From: Rhodobacter sp.
GTDB taxonomy: Bacteria > Pseudomonadota > Alphaproteobacteria > Rhodobacterales > Rhodobacteraceae
Direction: 5' to 3'
Length of the DNA stretch: 64,000 nucleotides
NCBI GenBank assembly: GCA_027484145.1
Contig: JAIXUH010000039.1
Location: forward strand, 62,001 to 126,000
Shown: in pieces, positions 25,766 through 37,931 of the stretch
Position numbering within the stretch: position 1 is the first letter of the stretch
Layout of the letters: each line of letters opens with the position of its first letter
Translations under genes and position numbers: made by a program
The notes under the pieces: generated by a model
Databases searched by the model: none
What the model was told of the DNA's origin: nothing
The model's input: the letters and a program-made list of their open reading frames with translations, nothing else

Positions 25766-26677
25766 TTAGTCCGTTTGGCTATGGCGCAAAATCTCGGCCG
25801 ATTGCCGGACAACTTCGGCAATTTGCAAAAGCTGTTTTGCCAGAGGGCTGGTCTTGCGCCAGATCATTCCGACGGTACGTGACGGCTGCGGCCCGGCAAA
25901 TCGGGCGATGGAGACGGGGGCCGAACGGGTTTCGACCGCAACGGCCATTTCGGGGATCAAGGTCACGCCAATTCCGGCCCCGACCATTTGCACCAAGGTT
26001 GTCAGCGCGCTGCCATCCAGCAACTCGCGTGGCAGGGCCGAATGCATGTTGCAAAACGACAGCGCTTGATCGCGGAAGCAATGGCCTTCTTCCAGCAGCA
26101 AAAGCCGCATCTCGCGCAGCATTTCGCGGTTGGGAACGGGTTTGTCGGCATCTTCGCTGGGGCGGACCAGCACGAAATCTTCGGTAAACAGCGCAACTTC
26201 GGTCAGGGACGGTTCTGATACGGGAAGGGCCACGATGGCGGTATCCAGCCGCCCTTCGGCCAGTTCCTGCAACAACTTGGGCGTGACAGTTTCGCGCACG
26301 TGCAGATCAAGCCCGGCATTCATGCGGTTCAGGTTGCTGATGATCGTTGGCAGCAGATAGGGCGCAATGGTGGGAATCACGCCGATCCGCAGCCGCCCCA
26401 AAAGCTGGTCGCGCGAGGTGCGGGCCAGATCTTCCAGCTCATCGACAGACCGCAGGATATCACGCACGCGCTTGGCAAATTCCATGCCCATGTTTGACAA
26501 CTGCACCTGCCGGGCCCCGCGTTCGAAAAGCTCGGTCCCCAGTGTTTCTTCCATCTCCTTGATCTGCATCGACAAGGCGGGTTGGGAAATGGCGCAGGCA
26601 TCGGCGGCCCGTCCAAAATGCCCGTGCCGCGACAGGGCTTCGAAATAGCGCAGTTGTTTGAGGGTCAGGTTCGCCAT
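25766..26677 (-). CDS. oxyR: Hydrogen peroxide-sensing LysR-type regulator
   Basis: A 303-residue LysR-family activator. The N-terminal helix-turn-helix is FGRAADACAISQPALSMQI. The redox centre of OxyR is recognisable: EEGHCFRDQALSFC puts cysteines at 200 and 209, matching the C199/C208 disulfide pair of E. coli OxyR. It is divergent from katG with a 185-bp shared region, the classical arrangement for peroxide control of catalase. Length agrees with the family. Confidence 0.93.
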   Translation of the reverse strand: MANLTLKQLRYFEALSRHGHFGRAADACAISQPALSMQIKEMEETLGTELFERGARQVQLSNMGMEFAKRVRDILRSVDELEDLARTSRDQLLGRLRIGVIPTIAPYLLPTIISNLNRMNAGLDLHVRETVTPKLLQELAEGRLDTAIVALPVSEPSLTEVALFTEDFVLVRPSEDADKPVPNREMLREMRLLLLEEGHCFRDQALSFCNMHSALPRELLDGSALTTLVQMVGAGIGVTLIPEMAVAVETRSAPVSIARFAGPQPSRTVGMIWRKTSPLAKQLLQIAEVVRQSAEILRHSQTD

Positions 26678-26850
26678 AACCGCACCTTATTGTCGCAATC
26701 AGAAAATCCAACTTAAACTAATGGAACTCTTTTGGTAGACCCTACGCATCGACGCAAAATGAGCCACCGATGCAGGCACCCCGGCCCACCCTTGTGGTTG
26801 CCGAAGTGCTTGTGTTCGGCACGCTTGCGGGACAGGCAACACACCCATGA

Positions 26851-29073
<2,223 letters not shown>

Positions 29074-29106
29074 CCCGCCGTTCACGTGATGATGGCATGA
29101 CATCTG

Positions 29107-29137
29107 ACGCCGCAGGCCCCCTTCAGGCTTGCGGCGT
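29107..29137 (+). terminator. Rho-independent-type terminator of katG
   Basis: A 12-bp stem (ACGCCGCAGGCC with GGCTTGCGGCGT, one G-T pair) and a 7-base loop start 34 bases after the katG stop, followed by TTGT. The T-tract is short, but the stem is strong and well placed. Confidence 0.7.
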
Positions 29138-29480
29138 TTGTCGTTTGGCGGCGTGGTTGGTCAATCACGCGGCACATGTTGGCAAGGCGGGCCAGATACC
29201 AGCTATCTTTCCCCGCGATGGCTTGCGTGGCAGTCTTGCTTTCCGGCGGTGGCGCGCGTCAGTCTTGCCAAGCGCATCAAGGGTTTGGCCCGCGTTCCGG
29301 CACCCTTTGCACGGATTTCGGGCGGATATTCAGGTTACGACCGCACGAGGGGCCGCCAATTTGCCTGTTGGCAGACTGGCGCAAGTCCGATCATCCTTTC
29401 CCTTGGCAAAATCGTCACGTCGCAGGTCATGGCCCCCCTTGGTTCTTGGGGTGTCACACCTGAATGCAGCGGAGAGTCTG
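29138..29480. other. Gene-free stretch upstream of the first hyu pair
   Basis: About 340 bases between the katG terminator and the first hyuA. Short frames here have no ribosome site or recognisable product. The hyuA frame stays open leftward through it but without a start signal. A small inverted repeat GCCAA/TTGGC (29355-29359 and 29368-29372) might be a LysR-type contact. Otherwise I see nothing; the promoter of the hyuA-hyuB-lysR-reductase operon should be here. Confidence 0.5.
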
Positions 29481-31580
29481 ATGATCAGGGTTGGCGTTGA
29501 TGTGGGCGGCACGTTTACCGACCTAGTGCTTGAGGTGGTCGACAGTGCCAAAGGGCAGGCGGTCTTCACCCACAAGGTGCCCAGCACGGCCAGCGACCAG
29601 TCGATTGCTGTGGTGCAGGGGGTGGTGGAGTTGTGCCGGATCGCCGGGGTGCACCCGGGCGAGATTGACGCGCTGTTTCACGGCACCACCGTGGCCACCA
29701 ACATCGTAATCGAACGCGATGGGGCCGAGGTGGGGATGATCACCACCAAGGGATTCCGCGACATTCTGCACATGGGCCGCCACAAACGCCCGCACAACTT
29801 TTCGTTGCAGTTCGACGTACCATGGCAAAGCGCGCCGCTGATCAAGCGCCGCAACCGCATTGCGGTGAGTGAGCGGATCATGCCGCCCACCGGCGTGGTG
29901 GAAACACCATTGGATGAGGATGAGGTGAAGCGCGCGGCCGAGCTTTTTGCGCAGCGTGGCCTTGATGCAGTGGTGATCGGCTTTTTGTTTTCGTTTCTGA
30001 ACAACGACCACGAACTGCGCGCCAAAGAGATCGTCCGCACGATCCTGCCCGATGCCTTTGTCTGCGCATCAAGCGAGGTTGTGAACACAATCCGCGAATA
30101 TGAACGTTTCTCGACCGCCGCGATGAACGCCTATATCGGGCCGCGCACCAAGCGTTACCTTGACAATCTGCAGCGGCGCCTGCGCGAAGCGGGGGTCAAC
30201 GCCTTTGTGCGGATCATGCAATCGAATGGTGGCGTGACCACGGTGGAACAGGCCAGCCGCAACCCGGTAGGGCTGTTGCTATCGGGGCCGGCGGGTGGCG
30301 TGATCGGCGGGCGCTGGACGGGCGAGGCTTGTGGCCAGCGGGAGATTATTACGATCGACATCGGCGGCACATCGGCCGATATCAGCGTGATCCGGGATGG
30401 TCAGCTGACCATCAAGAACCCGCGCGACACCGAAGTGGCGCATATGCCGGTGCTGGCCCCGATGATCGATATCGACGCCATCGGCGCGGGTGGCGGATCC
30501 ATCGCCTATGTCGACAGCGGCGGCGCGTTTCGTGTGGGGCCACGCTCCGCCGGGGCGGAACCGGGACCTGCCTGCTATGGCAAAGGTGGGGTGAACCCGA
30601 CGGTTACGGATGCTCAGGTCGTGCTGGGCCGGCTGGACCCCGAGCATTTTCTTGGCGGCGGGCTGAAAATCGACCCTGCGCTTTCCGAAACGGCAATCCG
30701 CGAAAAACTGGCCGTACCGCTTGGCATGACTGTCAAGGACGCCGCCCTTGGCGTGTTGAAAATCATCAACAATACCATGGCCTTGACCATTGCGTCGAAT
30801 TCCGTGGCACGCGGGATTGATCCTCGTGGATACAGCCTGATGGCCTTTGGCGGGGCCGGGCCGCTGCACGGTGTGGCCTTGGGACAGTTGATTTCGGCCA
30901 AGAACGTGATTGCGCCCCTGCATCCGGGGATCACCGCCGCCATGGGTCTGTTGGTCACCGAACCGCGGTATGAGTTTACCCAGTCTGCGCTGACCATCCT
31001 GCAAGGCGCCGATGCCACGTCGCTGGAAGCCATTGGTGCGGCGTTCAACCGTTTGCAGCTTGAGGCCGAAGCGCAGTTGCATGCCGATGGCATTGCGGCG
31101 GCCGATCAGCATTTTGCCCGTGTGGCTGAATGCCGGTATCTGGGGCAAGGGTTTGAACTGCGGGTGGATGTGCCGGATGGCCCCTTTACCGCCGATGTTG
31201 CGGCAGAACTGGCGCGCCGGTTCTTTGCCACACACCGCACCGAATATGGTCATGCATTCGAAGATCAGGCCGTGCAACTGGTGACCTTGCGGGTGATCGG
31301 CACCTCATCCTCGGATACCCTGCGCTTGCCCGCTCTGGAAAAGGGGGGGCGCAATAACCCCTCTGATGCCGCGCTTTATGCCCGCCCCACCACCTTTGAC
31401 GATGGTCAAACCATTCAGACCCCACGCTTTGACCGCATGAAACTGAAGGCAGGTGATACCGTCACCGGGCCTGCGGTGATTGTGCAGCAGAACTCGACGA
31501 CCATCCTGCCACCCGGCTTTGCCGCCAAGGTGATGCCACTGGGTGACCTTGTCATCAGCCGCGATAGCGAGGAGGCCTGA
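29481..31580 (+). CDS. hyuA: Hydantoinase/oxoprolinase family protein, subunit A (copy 1)
   Basis: A 699-residue HyuA-type ATPase subunit. The actin/HSP70-like nucleotide folds show as VGVDVGGTFTDLV at the N-terminus, TIDIGGTSADIS mid-protein and the GPACYGKGG/TVTDAQVVLGRL block. With HyuB it uses ATP to open cyclic amides such as N-methylhydantoin, hydantoins, lactams or 5-oxoproline. Start 29481 has GGAGAG just upstream; 128 in-frame codons further upstream are rejected. hyuB follows after 3 bases. The protein closely resembles the copy at 39787 (same TGFRDILHxGRHKRP-type region), pointing to duplication. Confidence 0.92.
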   Translation: MIRVGVDVGGTFTDLVLEVVDSAKGQAVFTHKVPSTASDQSIAVVQGVVELCRIAGVHPGEIDALFHGTTVATNIVIERDGAEVGMITTKGFRDILHMGRHKRPHNFSLQFDVPWQSAPLIKRRNRIAVSERIMPPTGVVETPLDEDEVKRAAELFAQRGLDAVVIGFLFSFLNNDHELRAKEIVRTILPDAFVCASSEVVNTIREYERFSTAAMNAYIGPRTKRYLDNLQRRLREAGVNAFVRIMQSNGGVTTVEQASRNPVGLLLSGPAGGVIGGRWTGEACGQREIITIDIGGTSADISVIRDGQLTIKNPRDTEVAHMPVLAPMIDIDAIGAGGGSIAYVDSGGAFRVGPRSAGAEPGPACYGKGGVNPTVTDAQVVLGRLDPEHFLGGGLKIDPALSETAIREKLAVPLGMTVKDAALGVLKIINNTMALTIASNSVARGIDPRGYSLMAFGGAGPLHGVALGQLISAKNVIAPLHPGITAAMGLLVTEPRYEFTQSALTILQGADATSLEAIGAAFNRLQLEAEAQLHADGIAAADQHFARVAECRYLGQGFELRVDVPDGPFTADVAAELARRFFATHRTEYGHAFEDQAVQLVTLRVIGTSSSDTLRLPALEKGGRNNPSDAALYARPTTFDDGQTIQTPRFDRMKLKAGDTVTGPAVIVQQNSTTILPPGFAAKVMPLGDLVISRDSEEA

Positions 31581-31583
31581 GCC

Positions 31584-33359
31584 ATGGCAAATCCGATTGA
31601 CCCGATCACCCTGCAAGTCATTGGCGGCGCGTTGCATGCCATAGCCGAACAGATGGGCAATGTGCTGTATCGCATGTCCTATTCCTCGATCATCCGCGAA
31701 AGTCAGGATCTGGGCGCCGGGCTGTTTGATCTGGACTACAACACCTTGTGCGAGTCGGATTCGACGCCGATGCACATCGGCTCGATCCCCGGCTACATGC
31801 GCGGGATCGAGAAGAGCATTCCGCTTTCAGACTGGGTCGAAGGTGATGTGGTGATTCACAATCACCCCTATTATGGCGCCAGCCACTCGCCAGACATCGG
31901 CATCGTCATGCCGATCTTCTACAAGGGTGAGTTGGTCGGCTTTTCGGCCAATACCGCGCACCATCTGGACATCGGGGCGGCCACGCCGGGGCTGATCATC
32001 GATGTGCCGGATGTGTTTGCCGAAGGGATGCTGCTGAACGGGCTGAAACTGGTCGAGGCAGGCAAACGCAACGATACCCTTTGGCGCTATATCAGTGGCA
32101 ACACGCGGGTGCCGGGGCTGGTCATGCGCGACCTTGAGGCGCAGATCGCCTCGGCCGAACTGGGGGTCAGGCGGTATTGTGAACTGATGGACACATATGG
32201 CCGTGCCACCGTGGAACAGGCGGCCAAACAGCTGATGGATTATTCCGAGGCGATGTTGCGGCGCGAAATCGCCAAGATCCCCGATGGCGATTACACGGCC
32301 AGTGGGTTCATGGATGATGATGGCCGCACGCGCGGGGTGCATCTGCCCATCGTCGTAACGGTGCGGGTGCGCGGCGATAATGTTGAGGTTGACCTGACCG
32401 GGTCTTCGCCACAGGTGCCGACCGCGTTCAACGTGCCCTTCGAAGGGTCGACCAAGGTGGCCTGCTACTTCGCGTTCCGGGCGCTTTTGCTGGATACCTA
32501 TACCAACAGCGAATACATCCCGCAGAACGAAGGGTCATTCCGCCCGGTCAAGGTGACGGCACCGCTGGGGTCGATCTTCAACCCGATTGCCCCTGCCGCC
32601 TGCGAGGCGCGGTTCAACCAGATTCAGCGCGTGGTTGATCTGATCATCAAGGCGCTTGCCCCGGTGCTGCCGGATAAGTGCACCGCAGGCAACGCGGCTT
32701 GTTTGTCGTTCGCCTCATACTCGGGCGTCAAACCTTCGGGTGACTACTGGGTGCTGATCGAAGTCAACGAAGCCGCCATGGGTGCGCGGCCACGGTCTGA
32801 CGGGCCTGACACGATTGAAGAGTTGATGCGCAACACCCGCAACAACCCGCTCGAGGATCTGGGCATGCAACTGCCCATGATCTGTGACCGCTATGAAATC
32901 CGCGATGATGTGTTCCCTGGTGCGGGCGAGTATCGTGGTGGCATGGGCGTGGTCAAATCGCAGCGCTTTCTGACGCCGGGGTTCATGACCCACGAAAGTG
33001 ACCGCAACGAAGATGTGCCATGGGGCATCTTTGGCGGCCACGAGGGCGCGACTGCGGCTGTTCGCATCCACAACCATGAAAGCGACGAGGCACCGCGCGA
33101 TGTGGCCGCCAAATTCTCGGGCATGCGGGCCGAACTGGGCGACGTGGTCACCTACCTTTCGCCCTGCGGCGGCGGCTACGGTAACCCGTTGAACCGCGAC
33201 CCGGCCAAGGTTCTGGATGATCTGCTGGATGGATACATCACCGCCGACCATGCCCGTCAGGTGTATGGCGTGGTGTTCAAAGCTGTCAGCAACGGATACG
33301 GCTGGGGCTTGGACATGACCGCAACCGATGCGCTGCGTTCCAGCCTTCGCGCTGGATGA
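31584..33359 (+). CDS. hyuB: Hydantoinase B/oxoprolinase family protein (copy 1)
   Basis: A 591-residue HyuB-family catalytic partner. It opens with DPITLQVIGGALHAIAEQMG, the standard family start, and contains the metal-site-like block GDVVIHNHPYYGASHSPDIG. The C-terminus has the glycine-rich SPCGGGYGNPLNRDP. Three bases separate it from hyuA copy 1, so the subunits are made together. It ends 25 bases before a LysR-type gene on the same strand. Closely similar to the 41884 copy. Confidence 0.92.
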   Translation: MANPIDPITLQVIGGALHAIAEQMGNVLYRMSYSSIIRESQDLGAGLFDLDYNTLCESDSTPMHIGSIPGYMRGIEKSIPLSDWVEGDVVIHNHPYYGASHSPDIGIVMPIFYKGELVGFSANTAHHLDIGAATPGLIIDVPDVFAEGMLLNGLKLVEAGKRNDTLWRYISGNTRVPGLVMRDLEAQIASAELGVRRYCELMDTYGRATVEQAAKQLMDYSEAMLRREIAKIPDGDYTASGFMDDDGRTRGVHLPIVVTVRVRGDNVEVDLTGSSPQVPTAFNVPFEGSTKVACYFAFRALLLDTYTNSEYIPQNEGSFRPVKVTAPLGSIFNPIAPAACEARFNQIQRVVDLIIKALAPVLPDKCTAGNAACLSFASYSGVKPSGDYWVLIEVNEAAMGARPRSDGPDTIEELMRNTRNNPLEDLGMQLPMICDRYEIRDDVFPGAGEYRGGMGVVKSQRFLTPGFMTHESDRNEDVPWGIFGGHEGATAAVRIHNHESDEAPRDVAAKFSGMRAELGDVVTYLSPCGGGYGNPLNRDPAKVLDDLLDGYITADHARQVYGVVFKAVSNGYGWGLDMTATDALRSSLRAG

Positions 33360-33384
33360 CGGGGGTCGGGAAGGAACCGGAACC

Positions 33385-34308
33385 GTGGAACTGCTGGACC
33401 TGCGCTATTTCGTCAGCATTGCCGAGACGGGCAGTTTCACGAAATCGGCCTTGCAGAACAACATTGCGCAATCGGCGTTAAGCCGCCGCGTGCGTGATCT
33501 GGAGGCAGATGTGGGCGTGGCGCTGTTCTATCGCAACGGCAGGGGTGTGTTGCTGACCGAGGCGGGAGAGACCTTTTTGGCCCGTGCGCGAACCATCCTC
33601 GCCGATGTCGAAGGGCTACGGCAGGAAATGGGCCGCACTGCGGGGGTGCTGGATGGGACGGTCACACTTGCCGTGCCCCCGTCGGTCGGGCTGATCCTGC
33701 TGGCGCCGCTTTTGTCACAGATACGCGCCGATCATCCGCGCATCCGGATGCGCGTGTTGGAAGGGTTCAGCGGCCATGTCGCGGAATGGCTGGCGGCGGG
33801 CAAGGTTGACCTTGCGGTCCTATACAAGACCCGCTCCAGCGCGTTGCTGGACGCCGAGCATTTGCTGTTCGAAGACATGTATCTGATCTCATCCCCGCAG
33901 GTGGCCAGGATCGGTCAGGATGATGGCGTGCAGCTTGCCGATATCGCTGGCGTGGAACTGGCACTGCCCGGCCCGCCGCATGGGTTGCGGATCATGGTGG
34001 ACGAGGCTTCGGCCCGCGCGCAGGTGCCCCTGACCGTGGCGATGGAGCTTGAGACGCTGCCCACGATCTGTGATCTGGTGGCGGCGGGAACGATCCGTAC
34101 CATTCTGCCGCTGACGGCCGTACAGCATGATCTAACATCCGGACGGCTGATCGCGCAAAAGATCATCGATCCGATCATCAGCCGGGAACTGATCCTTGCC
34201 CACGCGCCCCACCGTGCGGCTGCCCCTGTGACAAAGGCGGTTGTGCGACTGATCCGTAGCCACATCAACCGCCTTGTGCGTTCGGGCCTTTGGGTCGGGC
34301 GGATATAG
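33385..34308 (+). CDS. LysR-family transcriptional regulator
   Basis: A 307-residue LTTR. The DNA-binding domain begins at once (MELLDLRYFVSIAETGSF, then QSALSRRVRDLEADVGVAL), followed by the periplasmic-binding-like effector domain. The GTG at 33385 is chosen from AAGGA nine bases upstream and from the family start. Unlike most LTTRs it is transcribed with its probable targets (hyuA-hyuB before it, an ene-reductase after it) rather than divergently. Its ligand may be the ring compound or ring-opened acid. Confidence 0.9.
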   Translation: MELLDLRYFVSIAETGSFTKSALQNNIAQSALSRRVRDLEADVGVALFYRNGRGVLLTEAGETFLARARTILADVEGLRQEMGRTAGVLDGTVTLAVPPSVGLILLAPLLSQIRADHPRIRMRVLEGFSGHVAEWLAAGKVDLAVLYKTRSSALLDAEHLLFEDMYLISSPQVARIGQDDGVQLADIAGVELALPGPPHGLRIMVDEASARAQVPLTVAMELETLPTICDLVAAGTIRTILPLTAVQHDLTSGRLIAQKIIDPIISRELILAHAPHRAAAPVTKAVVRLIRSHINRLVRSGLWVGRI

Positions 34309-34332
34309 GTGCCATATCATTAGGAGAATAAG

Positions 34333-35514
34333 ATGGCCGAAGCCTTTCCGACTTTGTTCAGCGGCATCACTCTGGGTCCTTTGACCCTGCGAAACCGCAT
34401 CGCCATGGCCCCCTTGACGCGCCAGATGGCCGAAGCTGATGGCACTCCGACCGATGAAATGGTCGCCTATTATGCGCGCCGTGCGCGGGGTGGCCTTGGC
34501 CTGATCATTACCGAAGGCACCTATGAACAGGCAGCCTATCAATCGCGGGCCTATCTGTCACAGCCGGGTATCACCAACGACAAGCAACAGGCGGGTTGGG
34601 CCAAGGTGATGGATGCCGTTCATCAGCACGGGTGCAAGATCATTGTGCAACTGATGCATGGCGGCCGGGTCTGTGACCCACGCACGTTGTACGGGCAACC
34701 GCCGGTCAGCGCCTCGGCCACACAAAGCGGTGGCTGGACGCTTTACACCGACAATGACTATGAAAAGCAGATCCGCAACATTTCGGGCGATTGGCCCAAG
34801 GTGACCTTTCCGCCCGCGCGGGCGCTGACGGTTGAAGAGATTCACGCCGTGGCCGACGGGTTTGCGGCGGGTGCCAAGCGTGCGGTTGATGCCGGGGCGG
34901 ATGGGGTCGAGGTACACGGCGCCAACGGCTATCTTCTGTGGCAGTTCATCACGCCAAAGACCAACCTGAGGACGGATGAATTCGGTGGCTCGCCCGAAAA
35001 CAATGTGCGCTTTGCCCGTTTGGTGGGTGAAAAGATCCGGGCTGCCATCGGGCCAGACAAGCTGATCACGTTGCGCCTGTCGCAGGATGGGGTGGATGAT
35101 TTCGTGGGGGCATGGCCGGGGGGTGTGACCTATGCCAAGGCGATCGGGCAGGCGCTGAAAGGGTCGGCCTATGATGCGCTGCACTGGTCCAGCTTCAACT
35201 ACCTTGACAATCGCGATCCGGCTGACCCGACTCCCATGGCAACCGTGCTGCGGCAAGCTTCGGGCCTACCACTGATCACCAACGGTGGTATCGCCGATGG
35301 TCCGGGGGCCGAGGCGGCGCTGACTTCGGGTGCCGCAGATGTGGTAGCCATTGGTCGGCCGATCTTTGCCCATCCGGACTGGGCCTATCTGGTGCGAAGC
35401 GGCGTTGATTACCCGTGGATGGACTTTGACCGCAAATATGTGATCCGGCCGCCGCTGGACTATGCCCATGCCTATCCGCTTGGGCTGGTCGATCCGGAAT
35501 GGCCGCAGCCCTGA
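34333..35514 (+). CDS. NADH:flavin oxidoreductase, old yellow enzyme family
   Basis: A 393-residue FMN TIM-barrel ene-reductase. Family motifs are clear: APLTRQMAEADGTPTDEM, QLMHGGRV, GVEVHGANGYLLWQFITP with the substrate-binding H/N pair, TDEFGGSPENN, and the phosphate-binding LITNGGIADG/VAIGRPIFAHP. A typical family member reduces activated C=C bonds, such as those of enones, maleimides or unsaturated lactams. It is the last gene of the hyuAB-lysR operon, so reduction of an unsaturated ring before or after ATP-dependent opening is plausible. It has the simple single-domain form without the 2,4-dienoyl-CoA reductase extension. Confidence 0.9.
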   Translation: MAEAFPTLFSGITLGPLTLRNRIAMAPLTRQMAEADGTPTDEMVAYYARRARGGLGLIITEGTYEQAAYQSRAYLSQPGITNDKQQAGWAKVMDAVHQHGCKIIVQLMHGGRVCDPRTLYGQPPVSASATQSGGWTLYTDNDYEKQIRNISGDWPKVTFPPARALTVEEIHAVADGFAAGAKRAVDAGADGVEVHGANGYLLWQFITPKTNLRTDEFGGSPENNVRFARLVGEKIRAAIGPDKLITLRLSQDGVDDFVGAWPGGVTYAKAIGQALKGSAYDALHWSSFNYLDNRDPADPTPMATVLRQASGLPLITNGGIADGPGAEAALTSGAADVVAIGRPIFAHPDWAYLVRSGVDYPWMDFDRKYVIRPPLDYAHAYPLGLVDPEWPQP

Positions 35515-35541
35515 CCTGCGGTGCTGAGCCCTGCCAAGCGT

Positions 35542-36663
35542 CTAGCGCGGCAGGAACTCGGCACGGATACGGTCCGTGTCGGCCCCAAGTGCCGGCACGG
35601 GGCCGCTTTCTGCGGCGGCCGTGCGGGTTGGTGGCCGGGGGATCGAGATGGTCTGCCCGGTTGAGAGCGGCACCTGTACACGGCGAAGGGCTGGATGTGC
35701 GGCAAGATCGGCAGGTGAGCGTAACTGGCCCCAGGCAATGCGCCCCTCTGTCAGCCGTGCGGTAACCTCGGCAAGCGGCAGGTCGGCCAGTATGGGCATG
35801 ACCTCGGCGTCCAGCGCGGTGCGATTGGCCTGACGTAGTGTATTGCTGGCAAAGCGCGTGTCCTGCGCCAGTTCGGGCCGCCCGATGAGCGTTTCACAGA
35901 AGCGCACCCATTCCGCATTGGTCTGCACGGCCACGATCACAGTGCCATCGCGGCAGACCATCGGGCCATAGGGGTAGATGACGGCATGGGCCAGACCATG
36001 GCGCTGCGTGTTGCGCCCGGCTTGTTCCTTGTGCAGCAAAGGCACGGTCATCCAGTCGGCCATCACATCGAACATGGCCACCTCGATCTGCTGGCCGCGC
36101 CCTGTGGTGCTGCGTTCGATCAGCGCCTCGAGCACGGCGGAATAGGCGGTCATCCCCGTCGCAATATCGGCGGCGGACACCCCGATCTTGCAGGCTTGAT
36201 CTGCCGTTCCCGTGACTCCGGCGATGCCGCTTTCCGCCTGTATCAGCAGGTCATAGGCGCGCATGTCGGCATAGGGCGTGTCCTGCCCATAGCCCACGAT
36301 ATTGACCACGATCAGCCGGGGGTATTGCTCGCTGATCCGCTCAGCCGTCAGACCCAGCCGCGCCAATGCCCCGGGGACCAGATTCTGCACCAGAACATCG
36401 GCCTTGCCGAGCATCGCCGCGAACAGAGCCATATCGGCATCTGCCTTCAGGTCCAGCACGGCGCTTTCCTTGCCGCGGTTCAGCCAAGCGAAATAGGCCG
36501 ACGTGCCCATGACCGTGGCGTCGTAATGCCGCGCGGTTTCGCCACCCTCCCGCTCCACCTTGATCACCCGCGCGCCTGCATCGGCCAGACGCTGTGTGCA
36601 AAAGGGTGCCGCGACGGCCTGTTCCAGCGCCACCACCATAAGGTTGGCAAGCGCCCCTGCCAT
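35542..36663 (-). CDS. CoA-transferase, family III (CaiB/BaiF)
   Basis: A 373-residue family III CoA-transferase. The N-terminal domain has VVALEQAVAAPFCTQRLAD and ARVIKVEREGG; LNRGKESAVLDLKA is a standard block, and the active-site aspartate region is seen as YDLLIQAESGIAGVTG. It activates a carboxylic acid by transfer of CoA from a donor such as succinyl-CoA. Start at ATG 36663, 2 bases after the stop of the acyl-CoA dehydrogenase gene, so both form one operon. Together they would activate and desaturate the acid released by ring opening. Confidence 0.9.
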   Translation of the reverse strand: MAGALANLMVVALEQAVAAPFCTQRLADAGARVIKVEREGGETARHYDATVMGTSAYFAWLNRGKESAVLDLKADADMALFAAMLGKADVLVQNLVPGALARLGLTAERISEQYPRLIVVNIVGYGQDTPYADMRAYDLLIQAESGIAGVTGTADQACKIGVSAADIATGMTAYSAVLEALIERSTTGRGQQIEVAMFDVMADWMTVPLLHKEQAGRNTQRHGLAHAVIYPYGPMVCRDGTVIVAVQTNAEWVRFCETLIGRPELAQDTRFASNTLRQANRTALDAEVMPILADLPLAEVTARLTEGRIAWGQLRSPADLAAHPALRRVQVPLSTGQTISIPRPPTRTAAAESGPVPALGADTDRIRAEFLPR

Positions 36664-36665
36664 GG

Positions 36666-37826
36666 TCAATAAGACCGTGGCAGACCAAGCACATGCTCGG
36701 CCAGATAGGACAGGATCAGGTTGGTCGAGATGGGGGCCACCTGATACAGACGCGTTTCACGAAACTTGCGTTCAATGTCGTATTCTTCGGCAAAGCCAAA
36801 TCCGCCATGGGTCTGGATGCAGGTATTGGCCGCCTCGAAACTCGCATCGGCGGCCAGCATTTTGGCCATGTTCGCTTCGGCCCCCGGATTGGCGCCCGCG
36901 TCATACAAGCGGATCGCCTCGCGCACCATCAATTCGGCTGCGCGCATGTTGGCATAGGCCTTGGCGATGGGGAATTGCACGCCCTGGTTTTGGCCAATGG
37001 CCCGGCCAAAGACCACGCGGTCCTTGGCATAGGCCGTGGCGCGGTCGATGAACCACTTGGCATCGCCCACACATTCCGCCGCGATCAGAATACGCTCGGC
37101 GTTCATGCCGGTCAGGATATAGCGAAACCCCTTGCCCTCGTCCCCGATCAGGTTTTCGGCTGGTACGCGCAGGTTGTCAAAGAACACCTCGGTCGTGGCG
37201 TGGTTCATCATGGTGCGGATGGGCCGGATGGTCAGCCCGTTGCTGCGGGCCTGCTGCATGTCCACCAGAATGACGGAAAGGCCATCGGTTTTCTTCATGC
37301 CATTGGTCAGGGGCGTTGTGCGCGCCAGCAAAAGCATCAGGTCAGACTGCTCGGCCCGGCTGGTCCAGATTTTCTGGCCGTTGATCACGAAGTCATCGCC
37401 CTCGCGCCGGGCCGTGGTGCGCAACGCGCCGGTGTCAGTGCCACTGGTCGGTTCGGTCACGCCAAAGGCCTGCAGACGCAGGGCCCCGCTGGCGATCTGC
37501 GGCAGATACTGCTGCTTTTGCGCGGGTGATCCGTGCCGCAAAAGGGTGCCCATCGTATACATCTGCGCGTGGCATGCCCCACCGTTGCATCCGGCGCGCT
37601 GGATCTCTTCCAGTACGGCGGCGGCGGCGGCCAAGGGCAGACCTGCGCCGCCGTATTCCTCGGGGATCAGCATGGCCAAATAACCAGCCTCGGTCAGGGC
37701 CTGCACAAAATCCTGCGGATAGGCCATGTCGCGATCAAGCTTGCGCCAATAGGTGCCGGGAAACCGGGCACACAGCTTTGCCACGGCATCGCGGATCTCT
37801 GCAAAGGGTTCATGTTCCTGCGCCAT
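36666..37826 (-). CDS. Acyl-CoA dehydrogenase
   Basis: A 386-residue FAD-dependent acyl-CoA dehydrogenase. The flavin and substrate region is FGVTEPTSGTDTGAL, and the C-terminal domain has YDIERKFRETRLYQ. Where MCAD has its catalytic glutamate in YEGT, this protein reads YQVAPISTN, so the usual base is absent. A glutamate at E244 (TGMNAERILIA) occupies the position used as base in isovaleryl-CoA dehydrogenase, and is the likely base. Start 37826 was chosen from the family N-terminus. Operon with the CoA-transferase; a LysR gene is upstream on the same strand. Confidence 0.9.
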   Translation of the reverse strand: MAQEHEPFAEIRDAVAKLCARFPGTYWRKLDRDMAYPQDFVQALTEAGYLAMLIPEEYGGAGLPLAAAAAVLEEIQRAGCNGGACHAQMYTMGTLLRHGSPAQKQQYLPQIASGALRLQAFGVTEPTSGTDTGALRTTARREGDDFVINGQKIWTSRAEQSDLMLLLARTTPLTNGMKKTDGLSVILVDMQQARSNGLTIRPIRTMMNHATTEVFFDNLRVPAENLIGDEGKGFRYILTGMNAERILIAAECVGDAKWFIDRATAYAKDRVVFGRAIGQNQGVQFPIAKAYANMRAAELMVREAIRLYDAGANPGAEANMAKMLAADASFEAANTCIQTHGGFGFAEEYDIERKFRETRLYQVAPISTNLILSYLAEHVLGLPRSY

Positions 37827-37931
37827 CGGCCCGCCTGACTGTTCGCATCTGCAACCTAGCCCGCTTTGTGGGCACACGACAGGCATTCGCGGGCACAAAC
37901 AGTTATGCCGATTTCACATGCCGTTCTTGGC

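Noticed and set aside
29097-29480. N-terminal extension of hyuA copy 1
   Set aside because: It would include the katG terminator as coding sequence and precede the standard HyuA opening motif with unrelated residues.
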